This document shows, one piece after another, positions 16,426 through 23,094 of a DNA stretch of 35,402 nucleotides (position 1 is its first letter; each line of letters opens with the position of its first letter). The DNA lies in NCBI GenBank assembly GCA_934569045.1, contig CAKTJX010000027.1:1-35402 (forward strand), in the 5' to 3' direction. The notes under the pieces were generated by a model. It saw only the letters and a program-made list of their open reading frames with translations. It had not been told where the DNA came from and did no database searches. The DNA comes from an uncultured Oscillospiraceae bacterium (GTDB lineage: Bacteria; Bacillota; Clostridia; Oscillospirales; Oscillospiraceae). Both the position numbers and the translations under genes were made by a program.

Positions 16426-17811
16426 ATGAAGAAACTATTTGGTGCGCTTCTCCTGCTGGCGGCAATGCTTCTGCCGGTGTCCACGGAGGCAGCCACGGAC
16501 GCAGTGGAAATTTACACACCGGAGGATTTGGCGGCTATCGCCCAGAACCCGGACGGCAGCTATATTCTGATGGACGATCTGGACATGGAAGGGATTTCCT
16601 GGGCGTGCTTTGATTTTTCCGGTACGCTGGACGGAAACGGCCACAGCATTCTGAATCTGGCTGTAACCGCCCCGGGAACGGAGCCTGCCACGGCACTGGA
16701 CGGAAACCAGAAGGAGTATCCAGCAGTCTACGCGGGCCTTTTCGCCAAACTGGAGGGCGCGGAGGTGCGGAACCTGGGCCTGGTGAATATCCGGGGCCTG
16801 GTAGAAACGGATCAGCCCTGCCTGATGGGCGGTATCGCGGGCTACAGCATGGACAGTACCGTTTTCGGCTGCACCATCTCCGGCCAGCTGGAGCTGCGGG
16901 CCCATGAGGGCATGATCGGTGTGGCGGGTGTGCTGGCCTATGGCGTGGGCACCATTGAGAACTGCGATGTGGATGTGACCCTGATCTGCGTGGACACGGA
17001 CGATCAGACCAGCTCCGAGCAGTTCCTGGGCGGTGCATTTGGAACGGGCTTTATGACGGTACAGGACTGCAATATCCGGCTGGATGCCTATATTTCGGAG
17101 CACGGCTATGTCCATAGCGGCGGTGTGGCCGGTATGCTGCTGCAATATCCCATTGGCATGGGCTACAGCTCCCGCATTACGGGCAACACAATTGATGCCG
17201 CTATCACCTTTTTTGAGCACGCTCCCATGCGGCGGGCTTACTGCGGCGAGGTGGTGGGGGAACTGCTGAAAACCATGAATTATAACTATGGCATTTCCAA
17301 TAACACCAAAACGCTGCGCAAAACAGAGGTGAAGACCTATGACCGGGAGCTGCGCCCGGAGACCTGTGTGAATCCGAATTACACGGAGGAGGTAGTTCCC
17401 TCGGACTGCTACAGCTTTGGCTATACCCAGTATACCTGCGATACCTGCGGCTATACCTACCGGGACCACTACCAGCTCCACGCCCATACGGTGCCCAACT
17501 GGACCGTGGTCCAGGAAGCCACCGAGACCCAGACCGGGGAGAGCACCGGCATCTGCGATGTCTGCGGCGCCGCTGTGACACGGACAGACCCGGTGCTGGA
17601 GGTTTCGGTGCCGGAGACCCAGCCGGAGCAGGCACCGGTATCTGAGGAACCAGCGGACAGTGATACAAAGCTCCACAGCGCTGTTCGGGTTTATGTCCTG
17701 GCGGCTGTTCTGGTTGTTTCCCTGGCTGCGCTGATGATCCTGCTGGCTTCCGGCAAGAAAAAGTCCCCGCCTCCCCGCCATGCCCGCAAGGGCGGCAAAT
17801 ACGCCAGATAA
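16426..17811 (+). CDS. Secreted membrane-anchored protein with GLUG-like repeats and Cys-pair modules
   Basis: The product has 461 residues. An N-terminal signal peptide (about residues 1-22, KKLFGALLLLAA) and one C-terminal membrane helix (about 425-447) followed by a Lys/Arg-rich tail indicate an extracellular protein held in the membrane; no sortase motif is seen. Residues about 25-260 hold Gly-rich strands such as GGIAGYS, GVAGVLAYG and SGGVAGMLL, resembling GLUG-type beta-helix repeats. Residues about 330-385 hold two CxxCG units (CDTCGYTYRDHY and CDVCGAAVTR) separated by a Trp-containing linker, a repeat style common in clostridial surface proteins. Function is unknown; adhesion or surface sensing is only a guess. 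AGGGA lies very close to the ATG. Confidence 0.82.
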   Translation: MKKLFGALLLLAAMLLPVSTEAATDAVEIYTPEDLAAIAQNPDGSYILMDDLDMEGISWACFDFSGTLDGNGHSILNLAVTAPGTEPATALDGNQKEYPAVYAGLFAKLEGAEVRNLGLVNIRGLVETDQPCLMGGIAGYSMDSTVFGCTISGQLELRAHEGMIGVAGVLAYGVGTIENCDVDVTLICVDTDDQTSSEQFLGGAFGTGFMTVQDCNIRLDAYISEHGYVHSGGVAGMLLQYPIGMGYSSRITGNTIDAAITFFEHAPMRRAYCGEVVGELLKTMNYNYGISNNTKTLRKTEVKTYDRELRPETCVNPNYTEEVVPSDCYSFGYTQYTCDTCGYTYRDHYQLHAHTVPNWTVVQEATETQTGESTGICDVCGAAVTRTDPVLEVSVPETQPEQAPVSEEPADSDTKLHSAVRVYVLAAVLVVSLAALMILLASGKKKSPPPRHARKGGKYAR

Positions 17812-17825
17812 TTCCAAAAACACAG

Positions 17826-17858
17826 AAAAATCGGGACCCGCGCGGGCCCCGATTTTTT
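17826..17858. terminator. Bidirectional terminator between convergent genes
   Basis: AAAAATCGGG-A-CCC pairs with GGG-C-CCCGATTTTT around a 4-base loop, giving A/T tracts on both sides. It serves the surface protein gene and the minus-strand flavoprotein gene. Confidence 0.9.
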
Positions 17859-18475
17859 CAGCGGATAAAGTTGGTGGCAGCCCTGGGCTCTTTTTCCGGG
17901 GGACCGTAGGCTTCCTTCCCCAGGGCAATGCTTTTCATCAGGAAGACCATATTCCGGGCCAGGGCGCGCATGGTCTGTCTGCCCTCCTCGTCCTGCTCTG
18001 CCTCGCCGGGGAGCCTGCCGTGGATGCTGTTCCAGTACTGGCTGGAGGCCAGAGGCATCCCGGAAATGGTAAAGTACTTGTTCAGCTCGTCAAAGGTAGC
18101 GGAACAGCCGCCCCGGCGGGCACAGACCACGGAGGCTCCGACCTTCATACGCAGGTCCGCGTGATTGCTGTAGAACAGCCGGTCCAGAAAGCTGATCAGA
18201 TTGCCGTTGGCAGAGGCATAATAGACCGGGCTTGCCACCACAACGCCGTCGGCCTGGGCCAGCAGCGGGGCTGCCTCGTTCACAGCATCGTCAAAGACGC
18301 ATTTGCCCAGCTTCCCACATTGGCCGCAGGCAATGCAGCCGCGGATTGCTTTGCCGCCCACATTCAACTGCTTGACCTCCACGCCGGATGCTTCAAAAAT
18401 GTCTTTCATTTCCTTCAGAGCGACCTCTGTGTTCCCGTTGGCCCGGGGGCTCCCGTTGATGATCAAAACATTCAT
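17858..18475 (-). CDS. Flavodoxin-fold NAD(P)H-dependent oxidoreductase (iron-sulfur flavoprotein-like)
   Basis: This 205-residue cytoplasmic protein has the NADPH-dependent FMN reductase fold. The FMN phosphate loop reads INGSPRANGNTE near residues 6-17, and ASPVYYASANG near 81-91 is the second flavin contact. Between them, IRGCIACGQCGKLGKC near residues 45-59 supplies a compact four-cysteine cluster typical of iron-sulfur flavoproteins of anaerobes, which probably binds [4Fe-4S]. Substrate is unknown; roles in quinone, flavin or oxygen detoxification are known for the family. The ATG has AAAGGAG upstream. It follows cls by about 32 bases and is probably co-transcribed with it. Confidence 0.9.
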   Translation of the reverse strand: MNVLIINGSPRANGNTEVALKEMKDIFEASGVEVKQLNVGGKAIRGCIACGQCGKLGKCVFDDAVNEAAPLLAQADGVVVASPVYYASANGNLISFLDRLFYSNHADLRMKVGASVVCARRGGCSATFDELNKYFTISGMPLASSQYWNSIHGRLPGEAEQDEEGRQTMRALARNMVFLMKSIALGKEAYGPPEKEPRAATNFIR

Positions 18476-18507
18476 AGATACGTACTCCTTTCAGCCGCCT
18501 CCGCTTT

Positions 18508-20088
18508 TTACAGCAGAGGCGCAATGACTTTTGCCAGATAACCGGTGAGCTTTACAATCAGCCGTTCCTCCCGGCAGCTGCGGAAGGTGACACGTCGGCA
18601 TTTCATAAATGTGTCAACAAAATCCTGCCGGATCGCCTCCAGGCATTCCACTTCCTTCAGGTAGGCGGCGCACTCAAAATGGTGATAAAGGCTCCGATAG
18701 TCCAGGTTGATGGTTCCCACCACGGCCTCCCGCTGGTCGCTGAGGAAAACCTTGGCGTGCACAAAGCCGGGGGTGTACTCATAGATCCGCACGCCCGCGT
18801 TCAGCAGCGATTTGTAGTGGGTTTTCGCCAGTGCGTAAGGGATTTTTTTGTCCGGAATGCCTGGAAGGATGATCCGCACATCCACACCCCGCTGGGCGGC
18901 AAACTTGATGGCGGTTTCCATTTCTCCGTCCAGAATCAGATAAGGGGTCATAATGTAGACATAGCGGGTGGCACGGTTGAGAATGTCAATGTAGACCATT
19001 TTCCCCAGCTTCAGTTTGTCCAGCGGGCAGTCCGCGTAGGGAATGACATAGCCGCCGGTATGGATGGGAAGCGGGTGGGCTGGTTTCACCGTTTCCGGGA
19101 AGACGGCCTTCTTTTCGTCCACGTTCCACATTTGCAGGAACATCAGCGTAAAGCTCTCCGTGGCGTCCCCCTTGAGCATGATGGCGGTGTCCTTCCAGTG
19201 GCCGAAGCGGATTTCCCGGTTGATGTATTCATCAGCCAGATTTACGCCGCCGGTAAAGGCGGTGTGGCCATCGATTACCAGAATCTTCCGATGATCCCGA
19301 TAGTTATAGTGAGAGGAGATCAGCGGCGCAATAGGGGAGAACATCTTGCACCGGATGCCCAGGGCCTCCAGACGCTTGGGGTAGTCGTAGGGCAGGGTGG
19401 TGAGCTCACAGGTCCCGTCATAGAGCATCCGTACATCCAGCCCCTGCTTGGCTTTCCGTGCCAGAATCTCCAGCACCCGGCCCCACATGATGCCCTCCCG
19501 GACGATGAAGTATTCCAGGTAGATGGAAGTGGTGGCTTTTTCCAGCTCCTCCAGCATGGCCCTCCACTTGTCTTCTCCCTGGGGAAAGTAGGTGACCTCT
19601 GTGTTGGTGTAGACAGGGAAATTGCCGCAGGAGGAGATATAGCGGGCAAGCCCTGCCGCCCCGGGGTCCTCCTGGGCCAGCGCTTCGGCTACTGCCTCGT
19701 CCTGCTGGATCAGGTGGTGGGACAGAGCTTCGCTCCGGTCAACCAGTGCCTTCAGCGTTCTGCGGCCCCACTCGCTCTGGGTCCAGACATAGAAGATGCA
19801 GCCAAATACCGGCAGGATATCGATGATCAGCAGCCAGGTGATTTTGGCCGTGGGGTCCATGGAGCTGTTCACCAGAACCAGCAGCACCAGAACGGTGAAC
19901 AGGGCACTCCCGCCCAAGAACAGAGGAATCCGATCCTCAAACCAGTAAAAAATCCCCACAAAAATAGCGGCTTGCAGCAGCAGGGAAAAAATCAGAATTC
20001 CCTTCCGTCCAAAGACGGCCCGGAGGAGACTTTTCTTCTTCTTTTCCAGCAGAGATATGCCGGTGTCGTTGTGATCCTTTGGATTCAT
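18508..20088 (-). CDS. cls: Cardiolipin synthase (phospholipase D family)
   Basis: This 526-residue membrane enzyme condenses two phosphatidylglycerols to cardiolipin. The N-terminal part has hydrophobic segments (about residues 29-80 and 85-105) of the PLD N-terminal type. Two HKD catalytic motifs are present: HRKILVIDG near residue 264, followed by FTGGVNL, and HAKVFLSD near 443, followed by GTINLD. The length is normal. It has a good promoter on the minus strand and shares a 197-base intergenic region with the divergent glycosyltransferase gene, an arrangement suggesting a membrane-lipid locus. Confidence 0.94.
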   Translation of the reverse strand: MNPKDHNDTGISLLEKKKKSLLRAVFGRKGILIFSLLLQAAIFVGIFYWFEDRIPLFLGGSALFTVLVLLVLVNSSMDPTAKITWLLIIDILPVFGCIFYVWTQSEWGRRTLKALVDRSEALSHHLIQQDEAVAEALAQEDPGAAGLARYISSCGNFPVYTNTEVTYFPQGEDKWRAMLEELEKATTSIYLEYFIVREGIMWGRVLEILARKAKQGLDVRMLYDGTCELTTLPYDYPKRLEALGIRCKMFSPIAPLISSHYNYRDHRKILVIDGHTAFTGGVNLADEYINREIRFGHWKDTAIMLKGDATESFTLMFLQMWNVDEKKAVFPETVKPAHPLPIHTGGYVIPYADCPLDKLKLGKMVYIDILNRATRYVYIMTPYLILDGEMETAIKFAAQRGVDVRIILPGIPDKKIPYALAKTHYKSLLNAGVRIYEYTPGFVHAKVFLSDQREAVVGTINLDYRSLYHHFECAAYLKEVECLEAIRQDFVDTFMKCRRVTFRSCREERLIVKLTGYLAKVIAPLL

Positions 20089-20137
20089 AGCATCCCTCTT
20101 TTCTTCCTGCTCAGCCGCTCTGATGGTTCATGTCCCT

Positions 20138-20166
20138 ATTATAGTCAAAAACGAACGCTATTGCAA
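20138..20166 (-). promoter_or_regulatory. Promoter of the cls operon
   Basis: On the minus strand TTGCAA (20166-20161), a 17-base spacer, then TATAAT (20143-20138). Confidence 0.8.
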
Positions 20167-20219
20167 TGAATATTCCGCGGGAGGAATCTAAAGATTTCCT
20201 TATTTTTGCCACTGGAAAA

Positions 20220-20248
20220 TTGCTTTTAAAAGAGCCCTGTGTTATAAT
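20220..20248 (+). promoter_or_regulatory. Promoter of the glycosyltransferase gene
   Basis: TTGCTT, a 17-base spacer, then TATAAT preceded by TGT (extended -10). It is 38 bases before the chosen start codon, which rules out longer upstream starts. Confidence 0.8.
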
Positions 20249-20285
20249 GCCCTGGAATGGAAAGAATGCCCGAAAGGAAACAGCC

Positions 20286-21479
20286 ATGAAGATTGGAATA
20301 TTTACCGATACCTTTTACCCGGAGGTCAACGGCGTGGCAACCTCCTGCCTGAATCTCTATCAGGAGCTGGAGCGCCGGGGCCACGAAGTGCATGTGTATG
20401 GCCCCAAATGCAAGGGCTGGGAGAATTTTCAGAGTGACCACCTGCACTATCTGGAGTCTGCCCAGTTTATTTTTCTGCGGGACCGGAATGTGGCTCTGCC
20501 TGGCTATGGCACAGTCCGTCAGGCGCTGGATATGCATTTTGATGTGGTTCACACCAACAGCGAGTTTGTGATGGGCTTTTTGGGAACCTATGTGGCCAGG
20601 CATACCGGCTGCGTCCGAATCCATACATACCATACCGCCTGGGAGGACTACACCTATTATATTACCCACGGGGTAGGGGACAACACCGCAAAGAATTTTG
20701 CCAAACGCTACAGCGAGTGGTGGTGCGACCGGTTTGACCGGGTCATTGCCCCCACAGCCAAGACGGAGAACCTGCTGCGCCAGTACGGCGTGGAGACGCC
20801 CATTGATGTCATTCCCAGCGGCATGGACCTGCGGCGCTTTTCCCCGGACCGTCACAGCCAGCAGGAGCGGGCGGCAACCCGGGCCGAATGCGGCATCCCG
20901 GAGGGAAAACGGGTTCTGCTGAACATTGGCCGACTGGCAAAGGAAAAGAACATGGAAAAAATCCTGCGGGTTTTCCCGCAGCTCCATGCCCGCTGCCCGG
21001 ATATACAGCTGGTCATTATCGGAGAGGGGCCCCTGCGCCAGAGCTTACAGGAGCAGGCGGAGGCACTGGGTGTGGCGGACAGCGTGTCCATTGTGGGGTC
21101 AAAGCCCTGGGAGGAGATTGACCGATACTATGCCATTGGGGATGTGTTCGTCAGCGCCTCTCATTCCGAGACCCAGGGCCTGACCTATATTGAGGCGGCG
21201 GCCTCCGGGCTGTGCGTCTGCGCGGTGGATGACCCCTGCCTGCTGGGCGTCTTCAAGGACGGCGTCAGCGCCATTCTCTCCGGGGATTCGGACGAGCAGC
21301 TGTTGGAGAGCCTGATGCTGGCTTTCTCCCCTGTGGGGACCCGTATCCGCCGCAACGCCGTGGACGCTGCCCAGCCCTACAGCACCGAGCAGTTTGCCAA
21401 GCGGGTGGAGCAGTGCTATCTGACCGCCATTGCGGACCGGGAGCGCTTCTGCACCCCGGCGGCGGTTCAAACATTATAA
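20286..21479 (+). CDS. GT4-family glycosyltransferase, probably diacylglycerol glucosyltransferase
   Basis: This 397-residue GT-B enzyme opens with MKIGIFTDTFYPEVNGVATS, the acceptor-side signature seen in 1,2-diacylglycerol 3-glucosyltransferases and related lipid mannosyltransferases. HTYHTAWEDYTYYI near residue 115 and VIPSGMDLRRF near 178 are typical. The donor-binding E-x7-E motif reads SETQGLTYIEAAASG near residues 296-310. Predicted role: transfer of glucose from UDP-glucose to diacylglycerol at the inner face of the membrane, making glycolipid or an anchor for lipoteichoic acid. The sugar and acceptor are inferred from family resemblance and from the divergent cls gene. The ATG at 20286 has AAAGGAAA upstream and sits just behind the promoter. 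Confidence 0.88.
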   Translation: MKIGIFTDTFYPEVNGVATSCLNLYQELERRGHEVHVYGPKCKGWENFQSDHLHYLESAQFIFLRDRNVALPGYGTVRQALDMHFDVVHTNSEFVMGFLGTYVARHTGCVRIHTYHTAWEDYTYYITHGVGDNTAKNFAKRYSEWWCDRFDRVIAPTAKTENLLRQYGVETPIDVIPSGMDLRRFSPDRHSQQERAATRAECGIPEGKRVLLNIGRLAKEKNMEKILRVFPQLHARCPDIQLVIIGEGPLRQSLQEQAEALGVADSVSIVGSKPWEEIDRYYAIGDVFVSASHSETQGLTYIEAAASGLCVCAVDDPCLLGVFKDGVSAILSGDSDEQLLESLMLAFSPVGTRIRRNAVDAAQPYSTEQFAKRVEQCYLTAIADRERFCTPAAVQTL

Positions 21480-21485
21480 AAATGA

Positions 21486-21545
21486 GGCTGTTAAAGAGCT
21501 GATATCACTGTAAACCAGTGGCATTCTCTTTAACAGCCGTTTTTT
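21486..21545 (+). terminator. Terminator after the glycosyltransferase gene
   Basis: GGCTGTTAAAGAG pairs perfectly with CTCTTTAACAGCC, with an inner CACTG/CAGTG hairpin in the large loop, followed by GTTTTTT. Confidence 0.92.
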
Positions 21546-21548
21546 CAT

Positions 21549-21597
21549 TCGTCCTGAAGGCTGGATTTCATTGCGCAGCAGCCCCGCGCATTCATCG
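21549..21597. repeat. Degenerate relative of the hairpin-array element
   Basis: On the minus strand this reads GATGAA, a hairpin TGCGC/GCGCA, then ATGAAATCCAGCC and a weak second hairpin before GAATGAAA. It shares TGAAATCCAGCC with the element at 1823-1939, and like it lies between a plus-strand terminator and the tail of a convergent minus-strand gene, whose TGA stop is inside its GATGAA end. Confidence 0.45.
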
Positions 21598-22911
21598 GCC
21601 CTGGTTCAAGGCGCGCTCCACACTGTCCGGCACGAATACATATCGGTGTTCCGGGCGGCCCCGTCCGGCGCCGGGGGGCGTGGGGAGGGGCTTGACCATG
21701 CCCAGGTCATAGAGCTTTTGCAGAATCCGGCGGGTGCTCCGCAGGGTGATGCCCAGGATGGGGCCTAGCTCCGAGGCGGTGAGTACCGTTTTGGGGTCGT
21801 TGCGATACAGTGCCACCAGCCGCAGCAGATTGGTATTGTCAATGCCCAGCCGATGGGCAAACTGAATGGCGCTGCCATCCTGATAGCTGTAGCGGACGGA
21901 TTGAGATCGGCTCAGGGGCCCGGTCAGAACCTCCGGCTCCCCGCTGACGAGAAATCCCTCATTCAGGCCGTAGCGGGTGCTTTCCAGCAGGGCGCGCTCC
22001 GCGTGGTACTGGCTGGTCTGCTCACTGGGATGAATGCCGATGCCCACGGAAAAGGGAAAGGAGAGGTTCTTTCGCAGAATGGCCATCATTTTTTGCAGGT
22101 TGACCTGCTTGTACGCCTCATTGGACAGGCTGGAACGGGCGACAAAGCGGTCAAAGCTGTGGTCAATGCTGAAGGGAAGATCGTGCTCCTTGCGGAAATC
22201 CACCAGAAATTTGTAGAGGGTGGCGGTGCGGTATTCCCGCTCCTCTTCCGAGAGGCCTTCGTTTCCGGGCAGGTGGATGATGACGGTGATTACACTGCTG
22301 TCCCGCAGACTTTTCAGCCGCTCCCGGTTTACCGCCTCGGTAATGGCACCGTAGACCATCTGCTCTGTGGGGTTTACCGGCTCATAGGGAATGCCCAGCC
22401 GTTCCCATTCCTGGAGATTGTTGATGCTTCGGCTCACAACATAGTCGATTTTACCCGCCTGCCACAGCTCCTGCCCCCGCTGGGTAATGTGGGCATAGTC
22501 ATAAACCGGCTCCTCAAAGAAATAGGGCAGCTGATTTGCGGGAAGATAGTCCTGAATGTTCAGATAATTGTTTTGAGGCGTCAGAAAATCCAGGTACAGC
22601 CGGTTCAGCGGCACATCCGGGTGCCGCAGATGAAAATTGAGGAGAATGCTCAGTACGTCCGCAATGCTGTAAACCGTGAATACGCAGGGAATCGGGCAGT
22701 CCGGGTAGTGCCGGTGCATGTAGTGGTAGCCAAGCTCTCCGGAAAAAAGGATAATGTCGCAGATGTCCCGGCAATCCGCGTAAATATCGTCAATATCCGT
22801 CAGGCTGTCGTAGGTATAGGAACGGAAGGCACAGTCAAAATCGTGGTCCGTTATCACCTTTTGAATGGTTTCCAGAAACCGAAAGGGACTGACAATGGCA
22901 ACAGTGATCAT
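21592..22911 (-). CDS. Putative transcriptional regulator: receptor domain, GGDEF-like fold and C-terminal winged helix
   Basis: The product has 439 residues. The ATG at 22911 is chosen because AAGGAGG lies eight bases upstream and the promoter (-10 at 22947) lies just before it; a longer reading frame would start upstream of the promoter. The N-terminal part (about 1-160) looks like an alpha/beta sensor domain (MITVAIVSPF, CDIILFSGELGY). The middle (about 195-340) has the strand pattern of a degenerate nucleotidyl-cyclase/GTP cyclohydrolase III fold, including FSIDHSFDRF and FSVGIGIHPS followed by a helix. The C-terminus (about 365-415) holds a winged helix-turn-helix, LTASELGPILGITLRSTRR. 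It is divergent from the c-di-GMP phosphodiesterase gene, so it may regulate it. Ligand and targets are unknown. Confidence 0.75.
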   Translation of the reverse strand: MITVAIVSPFRFLETIQKVITDHDFDCAFRSYTYDSLTDIDDIYADCRDICDIILFSGELGYHYMHRHYPDCPIPCVFTVYSIADVLSILLNFHLRHPDVPLNRLYLDFLTPQNNYLNIQDYLPANQLPYFFEEPVYDYAHITQRGQELWQAGKIDYVVSRSINNLQEWERLGIPYEPVNPTEQMVYGAITEAVNRERLKSLRDSSVITVIIHLPGNEGLSEEEREYRTATLYKFLVDFRKEHDLPFSIDHSFDRFVARSSLSNEAYKQVNLQKMMAILRKNLSFPFSVGIGIHPSEQTSQYHAERALLESTRYGLNEGFLVSGEPEVLTGPLSRSQSVRYSYQDGSAIQFAHRLGIDNTNLLRLVALYRNDPKTVLTASELGPILGITLRSTRRILQKLYDLGMVKPLPTPPGAGRGRPEHRYVFVPDSVERALNQGR

Positions 22912-22941
22912 GGAAAACGCCTCCTTCGGCAAAGTAATATC

Positions 22942-22969
22942 AGTATAGCACATTTTGAAAATCTTGCAA
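22942..22969 (-). promoter_or_regulatory. Promoter of the regulator gene
   Basis: On the minus strand TTGCAA (22969-22964), a 16-base spacer, then TATACT (22947-22942) preceded by TGC. Confidence 0.78.
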
Positions 22970-23000
22970 CTGACGATCCTGGAAATCCGCCGGCGCGGGG

Positions 23001-23029
23001 TTGCATTTGGGGCAGAAGTATGGTATAGT
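23001..23029 (+). promoter_or_regulatory. Promoter of the EAL-domain gene
   Basis: TTGCAT, a 17-base spacer, then TATAGT preceded by TGG. The two divergent -35 boxes (22964-22969 and 23001-23006) are only 31 bases apart, so a single bound regulator could affect both. Confidence 0.78.
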
Positions 23030-23094
23030 ACCATCGATTTAGAGCGGGTATATAAGAAGAAAGCTATAAAGAGGAGAGCGGGTGTTCACGGATT

